Source: an uncultured Oscillibacter sp. | GTDB lineage: Bacteria > Bacillota > Clostridia > Oscillospirales > Oscillospiraceae | Length of the DNA: 28,263 nt | NCBI GenBank assembly: GCA_910576845.1 | Contig: CAJTJA010000029.1 | Location: forward strand, 1-28,263 | Reading direction: 5' to 3' | In this document: piece after piece, positions 1 through 7,762 of the stretch | Numbering within the stretch: position 1 is the first letter of the stretch | Layout of the letters: every line of letters starts with the position of its first letter | Program-made: the position numbers and the translations under genes | The notes under the pieces: generated by a model | The model's input: only the letters and a program-made list of their open reading frames with translations | Told to the model about the DNA's origin: nothing | Database searches by the model: none

Positions 1-39
1 AATGGTGGGGTCAGCAAGCGTTTTCCGCTTGTTGGGTTT

Positions 40-68
40 ATCATAACGGCAGGCTCTTCAAATGTCAA
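40..68 (-). promoter_or_regulatory. Sigma-A-type promoter pointing out of the window to the left
   Basis: Read on the minus strand there is a perfect -35 TTGACA (63-68), a 17-nt spacer and a -10 TATGAT (40-45). Transcription would start near position 33 and leave the window. A 6-bp inverted repeat (15-20 with 26-31, loop TTTTC) lies in the early transcript. The gene served is outside the window, so its nature is unknown. It is divergent from the MarR-ABC operon. Confidence 0.55.
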
Positions 69-161
69 CGGATTTCTTTTAACCTTCACACTTTGTTTAC
101 AACCGACAAATTTTGCTCCCTTATATTTACAAATCGTTCAAAAATTATCCAGATTTTGCTC

Positions 162-190
162 TTGACTGCCCTGTCAGCCTGTGTTAATAT
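162..190 (+). promoter_or_regulatory. Promoter of the marR-ABC exporter operon
   Basis: TTGACT (162-167), 17-nt spacer, then TAATAT (185-190) with an upstream TGT that makes it an extended -10. It is the only good promoter before the MarR gene. The predicted start near 197 falls inside the first operator palindrome, which suggests direct repression by the MarR product. Confidence 0.7.
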
Positions 191-217
191 TTAGCATGCT
201 AATATTTAGTATGCTAA
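191..217 (+). promoter_or_regulatory. Tandem palindromic operator, probably bound by the MarR protein
   Basis: Two copies of a 12-bp element with a 15-bp period: TTAGCATGCTAA (191-202, perfect palindrome) and TTAGTATGCTAA (206-217, one base off). They begin at the base after the -10 box and cover the transcription start. This is the usual arrangement for an autoregulated MarR-family repressor. Binding by the adjacent gene product is inferred. Confidence 0.65.
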
Positions 218-259
218 TAATCTTGTCCTCTTTTGTGGATTGCTGCGGGAGCTGATTGC

Positions 260-700
260 ATGAACCATGATCTCAGGAGCCTGGGGCCGACTCTTAGCTG
301 GGCGGCACAGATGTCCAAGGCCGCTATGGATGCCCGGGTCTCCCGGTACGATGTAACGCCAGGCCAGACCCATATTCTGCTGTATCTCAACCAGCAAGGG
401 GGCCATGCCCTTCAGCACGAGCTGACGGGCTATCTGCGGGTAAAGCCCTCCACGGTCAACGGCCTCCTGGACCGAATGGAGGAAAAGGCCCTGGTGCGCC
501 GCTCTGTCAGCGGCGCGGACGCCCGCCGCCGCCTCATCACTCTAACGGAAAAAGGCGCGGAGCAGCAGGCTCTTTTCCGGCAGAGCTTTCTGGATGTAGA
601 GGACGCCATGGTCCGGGGGTTTACTTCGGATGAAAAGGAAACCCTAGCTGCTCTTTTGAACCGGGTAATTCAAAATCTCAAGGAGGATTCCAAAATATGA
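260..700 (+). CDS. MarR-family transcriptional repressor
   Basis: A winged-helix MarR regulator of 146 residues, the normal family length. The middle of the protein shows the helix-turn-helix and wing: a stretch like LRVKPSTVNGLLDRME (recognition helix), then LVRRSVSGADARRRLITLTEKG, with the D-x-R-x-R pattern of the wing. I chose the ATG at 260 because GGGAG (247-251) lies 8 nt upstream. An in-frame TTG at 233 would add nine residues but has no ribosome site. It overlaps the first ABC gene by 4 nt, so the three genes form one operon. MarR genes placed before a pair of ABC half-exporters usually repress them until a toxic ligand binds. The ligand cannot be predicted. The protein probably binds the twin palindromes at 191-217. 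Confidence 0.9.
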   Translation: MNHDLRSLGPTLSWAAQMSKAAMDARVSRYDVTPGQTHILLYLNQQGGHALQHELTGYLRVKPSTVNGLLDRMEEKALVRRSVSGADARRRLITLTEKGAEQQALFRQSFLDVEDAMVRGFTSDEKETLAALLNRVIQNLKEDSKI

Positions 701-2448
701 CAAAAAAACTCTGGCCCCATGCCCGGCCCTACGCCCTGTGGATTCTCACAGGCGTGGCCTGCAGCGCTGCGGAGGCTGTCTTCGAGCTGCTGATTCCTCT
801 GGTCATGAGCGACATTGTGGATATCGGCATCGCAAACGGGGACCAATCCTTCATTCTGCGCAAAGGGGCTCTGATGATTGCTCTTGCGGTAGCTTCCCTG
901 TGCTTCGGCTTGGGGGCGGCAGTGACTTCTTCCGTGGCGGGCATGGGCTTCGGCGCAAATCTCCGCCGGGCGGAGTACGCCCACATCCAGACATTTGCCT
1001 TCTCCAACATTGAGAAATTCTCCACCGCTTCCCTGGTGACCCGGCTGACCAACGACGTACACAACCTGCAAATGTCCCTGATGATGTCCATGCGCCTGAT
1101 GGTCCGGGCGCCAGTGATGCTGGTTTCCGCACTGTTTTTCTCCGTCCGCATCAGCTACCGGCTCAGCAACATCTTCCTTGTGGCCTTGCCCTTGCTTCTG
1201 GTGGTAGTATCCATCCTGCTGGCAACTACCGGGCCCCTGTTCCGCTCCCTTCAGGAAAAAACCGACGCGCTGAATCTGGTGGTGCAGGAAAACCTGGCGG
1301 GCATCCGCGTGGTCAAATCCTTTGTTCGGGAAGACCGGGAACGGGAGAAATTCGCAGAGCGGAACGATGACTTGAAAAGCACCTCCCTCCGGGCCTTTGG
1401 TAAGGTGGTCATCAACATGCCCCTAATGATGCTCATTGTCTACGGCACCATTATCGCCGTTATGTGGTTTGGCGGGCAGATGGTCTATGCCGGAACCCTG
1501 GAGGCCGGAAAGCTCATTACCTACTTCACTTATATTTCCCAAATCATGATGTCCCTGATGATGGTTTCCATGATTTTCATGATGCTCACCCGTACGGTCG
1601 CCTGCGCCAGGCGGGTGGCGGAGGTGCTGGACGAAGTCCCTGCCATCACCGACGATAGAGCGGAGACAGCGGAAAACGGCCTCCCCGCCGGTCTGTCCGA
1701 CGGCAGCATCGCCTTTGACCATGTATATTTCAAGTACAGCGCCGAAAGCCCCGCGTGGATTTTGGAGGACATCACGCTCCGCATTCCCTCCGGCAGCACT
1801 GTCGGAATTTTGGGCGGCACCGGCAGCGGCAAATCCTCTCTGGTCTCCCTGATCCCCCGGCTCTACGAAGCGGACCGGGGAACCGTATCCGTAGGCGGGC
1901 GGCCCGTGGACGCCTATACCATGGAGCACCTGCGGGAATCTGTCAGTATGGTGCTGCAAAAGAACATCCTGTTTACCGGGACAATTCGGCAAAACCTCCT
2001 CTGGGGCAATCCCCAGGCCACAGACGAAGAGCTCTGGGCCGCCTGCCGGGCCGCCTGCGCAGATGAATTTCTGGAGCGGATGCCCCAAGGACTGGACACG
2101 GACCTGGGGCAGGGCGGCGTCAACGTTTCCGGCGGGCAGAAGCAGCGTCTTTGTATCGCCCGGGCCATTCTGAAGCAGCCCAAGGTATTGATCCTGGACG
2201 ATTCCACCAGCGCCGTAGATACGGCGACAGACGCGAAAATCCGGGCGGCCTTTGCCTCGGAATTGAAGGATACCACCAAGCTCATCATTGCCCAGCGGGT
2301 GGCCTCCATTCGGGAGGCAGACCTGATTCTGGTCATGGACGGCGGACGGATCACCGCCCAGGGAGCCCACGAGGAACTGATAAAAACCTGCTCCATTTAC
2401 CAGGAGGTTTACCGGTCTCAGCAGGAAGGAGGAAGCATCGATGGCTAA
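697..2448 (+). CDS. ABC exporter half-transporter with degenerate ATP site (subunit 1 of a heterodimer)
   Basis: A 583-residue type IV ABC exporter subunit: six membrane segments in residues 1-310, then the nucleotide-binding domain. Walker A GGTGSGKSS is at 373-381 and the signature VSGGQ, intact, at 477-481. Walker B ends at D501. The residue that should be the catalytic Glu is Asp (D502), and the switch His is Gln (Q533, in IIAQR). These two replacements mark the degenerate-site partner in heterodimeric exporters such as TM287/288 and BmrCD. Its intact signature motif should complete the catalytic site of the neighbouring subunit. The start overlaps marR by ATGA and is preceded by AAGGAGG. 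Likely role: export of drugs or other amphipathic compounds across the cytoplasmic membrane. The substrate is unknown. Confidence 0.92.
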   Translation: MTKKLWPHARPYALWILTGVACSAAEAVFELLIPLVMSDIVDIGIANGDQSFILRKGALMIALAVASLCFGLGAAVTSSVAGMGFGANLRRAEYAHIQTFAFSNIEKFSTASLVTRLTNDVHNLQMSLMMSMRLMVRAPVMLVSALFFSVRISYRLSNIFLVALPLLLVVVSILLATTGPLFRSLQEKTDALNLVVQENLAGIRVVKSFVREDREREKFAERNDDLKSTSLRAFGKVVINMPLMMLIVYGTIIAVMWFGGQMVYAGTLEAGKLITYFTYISQIMMSLMMVSMIFMMLTRTVACARRVAEVLDEVPAITDDRAETAENGLPAGLSDGSIAFDHVYFKYSAESPAWILEDITLRIPSGSTVGILGGTGSGKSSLVSLIPRLYEADRGTVSVGGRPVDAYTMEHLRESVSMVLQKNILFTGTIRQNLLWGNPQATDEELWAACRAACADEFLERMPQGLDTDLGQGGVNVSGGQKQRLCIARAILKQPKVLILDDSTSAVDTATDAKIRAAFASELKDTTKLIIAQRVASIREADLILVMDGGRITAQGAHEELIKTCSIYQEVYRSQQEGGSIDG

Positions 2449-4315
2449 GCATGGACATGGCGTCAGTCCCGGCCCTCACAGCGGCGGCTTCCGCAAGCCC
2501 CAAAATATCCGGAGCACTCTCAGGAAGCTCATGCGCTACCTGAGCCGCTACAAACCGCACCTGGTCCTGGTAGCAGCGCTGTTGGTAGTCAGCTCCGCCT
2601 GCACCGTGGGCGGGTCTTACCTGATCCGCCCCCTGATCAATGACTATATTCTCCCGGGCGACTTTCCCGGCCTTGCCAGAATGCTGGCATTGATGGCCCT
2701 GGTCTATATTCTGGGGGCTGCCGCTTCCTTTGGCTACAGCCGGATCATGGTCCACATTTCTCAAATCACAGTGGCGAGAATCCGGGCGGATCTCTTTGGC
2801 AGGATGCAGAACCTGCCCCTGAAATTTTTTGACACCCACACCCACGGTGAACTGATGAGCCGCTATACCAACGACATTGAGACGGTCTCCGAGGCCCTGA
2901 ACAACAGTTTCGGCAGCCTGGTCTCCTGCACGCTGAACTTTACCGGCACCATTGTCATGATGCTGGTCCTCAGTCCCGCGCTGACTCTGATCACCTTTGC
3001 CACACTGGCGGTGATGCTGCTGGTGGTGAAAACCATCGGCTCCCGTTCCCGGCGGTATTTCGCCGAGCAGCAGAAAGCCCTGGGTGATGTCAACGGATAT
3101 ATTGAGGAGATGATCGAAGGGCAAAAGGTTATCAAGGTTTTCAACCACGAGAAGGAAGCCCAGGCGGACTTCCAGTACCGGAACGAGGCTTACCGCTCCG
3201 CCGCCGCGCGGGCTCAGATTTTCGCCGGGATGATGATGCCTGCCATGGGGAATCTGAACTATATCAACTACGCCGTCACCTGCTGTGTGGGAGGCCTCCT
3301 GGCCATCCGGAACGGCGACCTGGGGGGACTGGCAGCTTTCCTCCAGTACTCCCGGCAGGTAGGCCAGCCCATCACCCAGATTTCCCAGCAGGTGAACACC
3401 CTCCTCTCCGCCGTAGCGGGGGCGGAGCGCATCTTTGAGATCATGGAAACCCCGCCGGAGCCCGACGGGGGCCGTGTCCGCCTGGTCCGGGCAGCGGAGG
3501 ACGCTTCCGGAAACCTCACCCGGGTTCATTACGACAACAATGCCTGGGCCTGGCTGAAACCCGACGGAACCCTGGTTCCTCTTCGGGGAGATGTACGGTT
3601 CGACCACGTGATTTTCGGCTATGACGAGAACCGGACGATCCTCCACGACATCTCTCTTTTTGCCAAACCAGGGCAAAAAATTGCCTTCGTTGGCTCCACC
3701 GGCGCGGGAAAGACCACCATTACCAGCCTCATCAACCGTTTTTATGAAATCCAGGGCGGAACCATCACCTATGACGGCATTGATGTGAGGGACATTGCCA
3801 AAGAGTCCCTCCGCCGTTCTTTGGGAGTGGTGCTCCAGGATACCCATCTCTTCACCGGCACTGTGGCGGACAACATCCGTTACGGCCGCCTGGACGCCAC
3901 GGATGAAGAGGTAGAGGCCGCCGCCCGGCTGGCGGGAGCCGACAGCTTCATCCGCCACCTTTCCCAGGGTTATCAGACCGTCCTCTCCGGCGACGGCGGC
4001 AGCCTGAGCCAGGGGGAGCGGCAGCTCCTCAATATTGCCCGTGCCGCCTGCGCCAATCCTCCGGTCCTGATTCTGGACGAGGCCACCAGCTCTATCGATA
4101 CCCGGACGGAAAAGCTCATTGAAAAGGGTATGGATCGTCTTATGGCAGGCCGGACAGTCTTCGTCATCGCCCACCGGCTCTCGACAGTCCGCAATGCCAA
4201 GGCCATTATGGTCCTGGAGCAGGGGGAAATTATCGAACGTGGAGACCACGACGATTTGCTGGAGCAGAAGGGCCGATACCATCAGCTTTATACCGGGCTC
4301 GCGGAACTGGCATAA
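2441..4315 (+). CDS. ABC exporter half-transporter with catalytic ATP site (subunit 2 of the heterodimer)
   Basis: A 624-residue partner overlapping subunit 1 by 8 nt, with a GGAAGGAGG-type ribosome site. It has a charged N-terminal leader of about 30 residues, six membrane segments, and an ATPase domain with Walker A GSTGAGKTT (418-426), catalytic E547 (LDEATSS) and switch H578 (IAHRLS), all intact. Its signature is altered, however: LSQGE (522-526) instead of LSGGQ. It therefore supplies the working Walker and His residues and the poor signature, the mirror image of subunit 1. About 45 extra residues around 340-390, with the motif NNAWAWLKPDG, sit between the membrane and ATPase domains; I recall such a linker from clostridial exporters of this type. 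Substrate unknown. Confidence 0.92.
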   Translation: MAKHGHGVSPGPHSGGFRKPQNIRSTLRKLMRYLSRYKPHLVLVAALLVVSSACTVGGSYLIRPLINDYILPGDFPGLARMLALMALVYILGAAASFGYSRIMVHISQITVARIRADLFGRMQNLPLKFFDTHTHGELMSRYTNDIETVSEALNNSFGSLVSCTLNFTGTIVMMLVLSPALTLITFATLAVMLLVVKTIGSRSRRYFAEQQKALGDVNGYIEEMIEGQKVIKVFNHEKEAQADFQYRNEAYRSAAARAQIFAGMMMPAMGNLNYINYAVTCCVGGLLAIRNGDLGGLAAFLQYSRQVGQPITQISQQVNTLLSAVAGAERIFEIMETPPEPDGGRVRLVRAAEDASGNLTRVHYDNNAWAWLKPDGTLVPLRGDVRFDHVIFGYDENRTILHDISLFAKPGQKIAFVGSTGAGKTTITSLINRFYEIQGGTITYDGIDVRDIAKESLRRSLGVVLQDTHLFTGTVADNIRYGRLDATDEEVEAAARLAGADSFIRHLSQGYQTVLSGDGGSLSQGERQLLNIARAACANPPVLILDEATSSIDTRTEKLIEKGMDRLMAGRTVFVIAHRLSTVRNAKAIMVLEQGEIIERGDHDDLLEQKGRYHQLYTGLAELA

Positions 4316-4329
4316 GACTTCCTTCAAAA

Positions 4330-4368
4330 AAACGTCCTGGTTTTCTCAACGATAAAACCAGGACGTTT
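4330..4368 (+). terminator. Terminator of the marR-ABC operon
   Basis: A 15-bp perfect stem (4330-4344 with 4354-4368, 9-nt loop) begins 14 nt after the stop of the second ABC gene. The run after it is AT-rich (ATATAATTTATT) rather than pure T, so termination may be partial. Confidence 0.65.
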
Positions 4369-4389
4369 CGATATAATTTATTGTAGAAG

Positions 4390-4449
4390 GGCGCTGCTTC
4401 AAGGCGATTCGGCACAGGGATCCCGGCGGATTTCTATAAAAGCAGCGCC
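4390..4449. repeat. Long-loop inverted repeat in the intergenic region
   Basis: GGCGCTGCTT (4390-4399) is matched by AAGCAGCGCC (4440-4449), a perfect 10-bp pair with 40 nt between. It sits between the ABC terminator and the PadR promoter. No gene is seen here, and it may be a relic of a small repeat. Function unknown. Confidence 0.4.
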
Positions 4450-4556
4450 ATTCCGGCAGGAAAGACGGCCTTTGGACGATACTCGGTTGATTTTAAAACA
4501 GGCTCCAGCGTTTTTACGGCGGCTGTCAGTTTCAGACGCTTTTTTATCTTCTCCGC

Positions 4557-4585
4557 TTGACAATATCGATGTTCGATATTATACT
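4557..4585 (+). promoter_or_regulatory. Promoter of the padR-DUF2812 operon
   Basis: Perfect TTGACA (4557-4562), 17-nt spacer, TATACT (4580-4585). The spacer is filled by a perfect palindrome (next entry), so a bound regulator would block RNA polymerase. The 5' leader to the GTG start is about 35 nt. Confidence 0.75.
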
Positions 4586-4614
4586 GTAATTATGGATAAC
4601 GATATTCGATATTA
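4562..4614 (+). promoter_or_regulatory. PadR operator sites
   Basis: AATATCGATGTTCGATATT (4562-4580) is a perfect inverted repeat with 8-bp arms and a 3-nt centre. It occupies the promoter spacer exactly. A related, less symmetric copy, AACGATATTCGATATTA, lies at 4598-4614 just before the AGGAGG ribosome site. PadR repressors bind AT-rich dyads of this kind in their own promoters. Assignment to the adjacent PadR is inferred. Confidence 0.65.
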
Positions 4615-4626
4615 GGAGGTGCCGCC

Positions 4627-4950
4627 GTGGCGCGAGAGAAGTTCCAAACTCTGACAGAGCCCATGTTTTATATCCTTCTCTCCCTCCGGCGGGAGTGCTG
4701 CGGAACGGACATTATGGCGCAGGTGGCTGCCCTGACCCATGGGCGGGTGGACCTGGGCCCAGGGACCCTGTATAACCTTCTGGACAGCTTCCAAAAAGCA
4801 GGGATGATCCGGGAAACCAGCGTATTGGGCCGAAAGCGGAGCTACCTTATCACTTCTAAGGGGCAGGAGGCTCTGGAGACAGAATATCGCCGCCTGCTGG
4901 CGCTGACGGAGGATTACAAAGCCTGTATGGAAGGGGAGGACCTGTCATGA
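4627..4950 (+). CDS. PadR-family transcriptional regulator
   Basis: A 107-residue short (subfamily 2 type) PadR protein. It has the typical opening LTEPMFYILLSLRRECCGTD, the recognition helix followed by GPGTLYNLLDSFQKAG, and the wing (GRKRSYLITSKGQEAL). The GTG start is set by AGGAGG at 4614-4619, 7 nt upstream. It overlaps the first DUF2812 gene by ATGA, so it is co-transcribed and probably translationally coupled. PadR next to DUF2812 membrane proteins is a recurrent clostridial arrangement. It likely represses its own operon through the 4562-4614 dyads. The inducing signal is unknown. Confidence 0.9.
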   Translation: MAREKFQTLTEPMFYILLSLRRECCGTDIMAQVAALTHGRVDLGPGTLYNLLDSFQKAGMIRETSVLGRKRSYLITSKGQEALETEYRRLLALTEDYKACMEGEDLS

Positions 4951-6293
4951 AAAACGCAATGTACCGCATGGAATCCCTCAGCCCCTTTGACCTTCAGGGT
5001 ACGGCGGAACACCTCTCCGCCATGGCTGCAAAGGGCTGGCGGCTGGAGAAGATTGGGCGCTATTTTTGGAAATACCAACGAGCGGAAGCCGCTTATATCC
5101 ATTATGCCGTCACCTGTCCCCCCGCCGCCGAAGAAAACGGGGACATGGGAGACCGGCTGTTCTTCCAGGAGCTCTGTTCCGCCGCCGGGTGGGAGGTGGT
5201 GACAGACTGGGCCTCCCTGCAAATCTATGCCAATCCGGCGGAGATTCCCACACCTCTGGAGACGGATGAAGCCCTGCGCCTGGAGATGATCCACCAGTCC
5301 ATGCGGCGCACCTATCTGCGGGACCACCGGAACCAGCTCTTTTGCTTTGTGGTTCTGCTCATTTTCACTCTTACGCAGCTGTTCCGGTTCCCTCACTCAT
5401 ACTGCCTCAGCGGTCTCGGCCTTTCCCTTCCGCCCTTCTGCCTCCTGTCTCTCTTTGGGGAGGCCTATGCCATTGCCGGATATAATCTCTGGCTCCGCCG
5501 TTCCCTCCGGTTAGTAGAGGAGGGCGGCGGACCTGCCGCCGTTCCCCGGTTCTACAGGGTGCTCAGCCGTCTGTCCGTCATCCTGACCGGCGTACTGTTC
5601 CTTGCCTTGATATTTACGCTTTTCCCCCTGTCCCGTCCGTCGGCCTGGACTGCACTCGCCGCATTGCTGGCACTTGCTTTCGGCGTGCTATTCCGGCTTC
5701 TGGACGGATTTCTCCAACGGAGGGGAGCTTCCCGGGAATTCCGTTTCTTCACAGCGCTTGTTCTCTTCTTTCTCTGCCTCCTTCCAGCAGGCTTTGAAAA
5801 CTTCCGCCCTTTCGGCTTTCTGGATGAACCCTCCTACACCTGGAACAGCCAGGAGTGGGATGCCGAACCGCAGCCCCTCCCCCTAACTGTTGAAACCCTG
5901 ACCGGACAGTCCTGGCCCCATGTCCGGCGGAGCATCTCTTCTCACGGCCGAACCCCCCTTGCCGCCGAGACTGCCTACTCCGAGGCCGCCGCCCAGGAGA
6001 ACGGCAAGGAGGCATATCTCAATTACATCATTCTGGATGTTCCGAATGACTTTGTTTACCGCGCCATTCTGGACGATATGCTGAGAGATACCGAATTCTT
6101 CATCTATCAGCCAAGTGATCCAGTCCCCTGGGGTGCGGACGCGGCCTACCGGCGCGTCTATCGAAACGGCAATCCCTCCGGCGATCAGCTTCTCTGCTAC
6201 TCAGGACGGATTCTGACGGTTTACACGGAGGGTCTCCCTGTAGACGATATCCAAAAGGCCCTTATCGCCGCCCGCCTCGCTCCAAACAGCTGA
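4947..6293 (+). CDS. DUF2812 membrane protein, copy 1
   Basis: A 448-residue protein of unknown function. Residues 1-115 match the DUF2812 pattern: HLSAMAAKGWRLEKI, WKYQRAE and YAVTCPP, then an AAGWEVV-type segment and LETDEALRLEMIHQSMRR. Then come about five hydrophobic segments (roughly residues 130-280) and a soluble C-terminal domain of about 150 residues ending near DPVPWGADAAYRRVYR. The start is the ATG overlapping the PadR stop. The next gene is a paralogue with the same architecture. DUF2812 proteins paired with PadR are thought to be membrane partners or sensors, but no activity is established, so I assign none. Confidence 0.82.
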   Translation: MKNAMYRMESLSPFDLQGTAEHLSAMAAKGWRLEKIGRYFWKYQRAEAAYIHYAVTCPPAAEENGDMGDRLFFQELCSAAGWEVVTDWASLQIYANPAEIPTPLETDEALRLEMIHQSMRRTYLRDHRNQLFCFVVLLIFTLTQLFRFPHSYCLSGLGLSLPPFCLLSLFGEAYAIAGYNLWLRRSLRLVEEGGGPAAVPRFYRVLSRLSVILTGVLFLALIFTLFPLSRPSAWTALAALLALAFGVLFRLLDGFLQRRGASREFRFFTALVLFFLCLLPAGFENFRPFGFLDEPSYTWNSQEWDAEPQPLPLTVETLTGQSWPHVRRSISSHGRTPLAAETAYSEAAAQENGKEAYLNYIILDVPNDFVYRAILDDMLRDTEFFIYQPSDPVPWGADAAYRRVYRNGNPSGDQLLCYSGRILTVYTEGLPVDDIQKALIAARLAPNS

Positions 6294-6307
6294 AAGGAGG
6301 AATCCCC

Positions 6308-7708
6308 GTGAGAGATACGAAATACCGCATAGAAACACTCTGTCTCTATGATTACCGAGGGGTGGAAGAACATCTCTCCGCCATGGCTGCCCAGGGCTGG
6401 CGGCTGGAGAAAGCGGGAAACACCCTCTGGAAATACCGCCGGGCGGAGCCCTCAAGTCTCCGCTACGCCGTCACCTACCACGACGGGGCCTCCCAGTTCA
6501 ATCCCGGTCCCACTCAGGGCCAGCAGTCTCTGGAAGAACTTTGCGCCGCCGCCGGATGGCAGAAAGTCTGCGATTGGTTCCAAGCCCAGATTTTTTCCAC
6601 GGACGATCCCACTGCCGTCCCCCTGGAAACCGACGAGGCCCTGCGGCTGGAAAACATCCACCGCTCCATGCGAAAGAACTTTCTTCCCAGCAGCATTATC
6701 CTGCTGTCGATCTGCCTTCTAATGTCATCCTCTTTCCTTTATTCTTTGATTTCGGGGAAAATCTTCCGGCTCTTTGAGAGCAACGCTCATCTTTTCTCGG
6801 GAACAATGTTTTTGTTAGTGGCCGTTTTAGAAATTTACACCCTATTCCATTATTACCGCTGGCGGAAAAATTCCCGCCGCTCCCTTGCGGATGGAGGCTC
6901 CTGTGTCCCCCTTGGTCCGGGATACCGGTGTCTTAACCGCGCTATGCTGGTCCTGGCGGCAATTCTGGCCTTTCTGTATCTATTACTGGAACTATACGGC
7001 GGCGGCAGAGGCCGGGCCCTCTTCTTCCTGTTATATATCTCTCTGCTCGTCCTGCTGGTCTTCCTGGTACGGCGGACCACCGCCCTGCTCCGAAGGCTGA
7101 AAGCCTCCAAGAACGTCAATATTGCAGGCACGCTGATTGTAGACGTTATCCTTGCTTTCGCCCTGACCGGTGGCCTGGCCTACGGAATCATTCGCTCCGG
7201 CTGGTTCCTTGGAGACGGCCGGGAGGAAACCTATGAATACCAAGGGAAGGAGTGGGATGTATCCCCCAGGGACGATCTTCCCCTGACATTGGCAGAGCTC
7301 ACCGGGGAGGATTACGCCCATGTCCGCCGCCGGGTTTTCAACCAGGGCTCCTTCTTTCTCCCTCAGAGGACATATTATGAAGCCGCGCTTTCCGGCAGCA
7401 GTTCGTCAGTCTGGCTGGATTATACGATATGGGAGCCTAAATTCCCCCGGCTTCAGGAGGCCGTTTTAGAGGAGTTCCTGAAAACCGCCGGCTACTCCGG
7501 GCCTCGATACGGGGCGGCTTATTGCTATATTCCTGAAAGCCCGGACCCCTGGGGAGCGGACGCCGCTTACCGGCGGCACATCGACGGCGCTCCCCTGAAC
7601 ACCTGGCTCCTGTCGTGGCCGGGCCGGGTGATCGTGGTAAGCCTGAAGGAACCACCTTCAGAAATGCAGCAATCCCTCCTCGGCGTCCGTCTGGGACCAG
7701 AGGTGTAG
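6308..7708 (+). CDS. DUF2812 membrane protein, copy 2
   Basis: A 466-residue paralogue of the preceding gene, 14 nt downstream. The GTG start is set by AAAGGAGG (6293-6300). It keeps HLSAMAAQGWRLEKA, WKYRRAE and YAVTYHD at the N terminus, LETDEALRLENIHRSMRK before the membrane region, about five hydrophobic segments, and a C-terminal domain with DPWGADAAYRR. The termini are more alike between the two copies than the membrane segments. This suggests an old tandem duplication whose products may pair. It ends the PadR operon; the strong hairpin just after its stop is oriented as the spo0A terminator. Function unknown. Confidence 0.82.
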   Translation: MRDTKYRIETLCLYDYRGVEEHLSAMAAQGWRLEKAGNTLWKYRRAEPSSLRYAVTYHDGASQFNPGPTQGQQSLEELCAAAGWQKVCDWFQAQIFSTDDPTAVPLETDEALRLENIHRSMRKNFLPSSIILLSICLLMSSSFLYSLISGKIFRLFESNAHLFSGTMFLLVAVLEIYTLFHYYRWRKNSRRSLADGGSCVPLGPGYRCLNRAMLVLAAILAFLYLLLELYGGGRGRALFFLLYISLLVLLVFLVRRTTALLRRLKASKNVNIAGTLIVDVILAFALTGGLAYGIIRSGWFLGDGREETYEYQGKEWDVSPRDDLPLTLAELTGEDYAHVRRRVFNQGSFFLPQRTYYEAALSGSSSSVWLDYTIWEPKFPRLQEAVLEEFLKTAGYSGPRYGAAYCYIPESPDPWGADAAYRRHIDGAPLNTWLLSWPGRVIVVSLKEPPSEMQQSLLGVRLGPEV

Positions 7709-7735
7709 AAAAAGGGAGAGGCTTCCGCCTCTCCC
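7709..7735 (-). terminator. Terminator of spo0A (minus strand)
   Basis: A 9-bp perfect GC-rich stem (7714-7722 with 7727-7735, loop TTCC) is followed on the minus strand by five Ts (7709-7713). This is a classic intrinsic terminator for spo0A. It abuts the stop of the convergent DUF2812 gene and may act on both strands, though the T-run favours minus. Confidence 0.85.
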
Positions 7736-7762
7736 CTGCCGCATGCCAATATTCCCTAAGAT

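Noticed and set aside
2351..4327. A 658-codon open reading on the minus strand
   Set aside because: It lies opposite the second ABC gene, which has full family motifs. The reading has no recognisable domains and reflects GC-rich codon use.
4330..4368. Hairpin read as a PadR regulatory dyad
   Set aside because: It directly follows the ABC stop codon and its sequence is unrelated to the AATATCGA dyads, so it is taken as a terminator.
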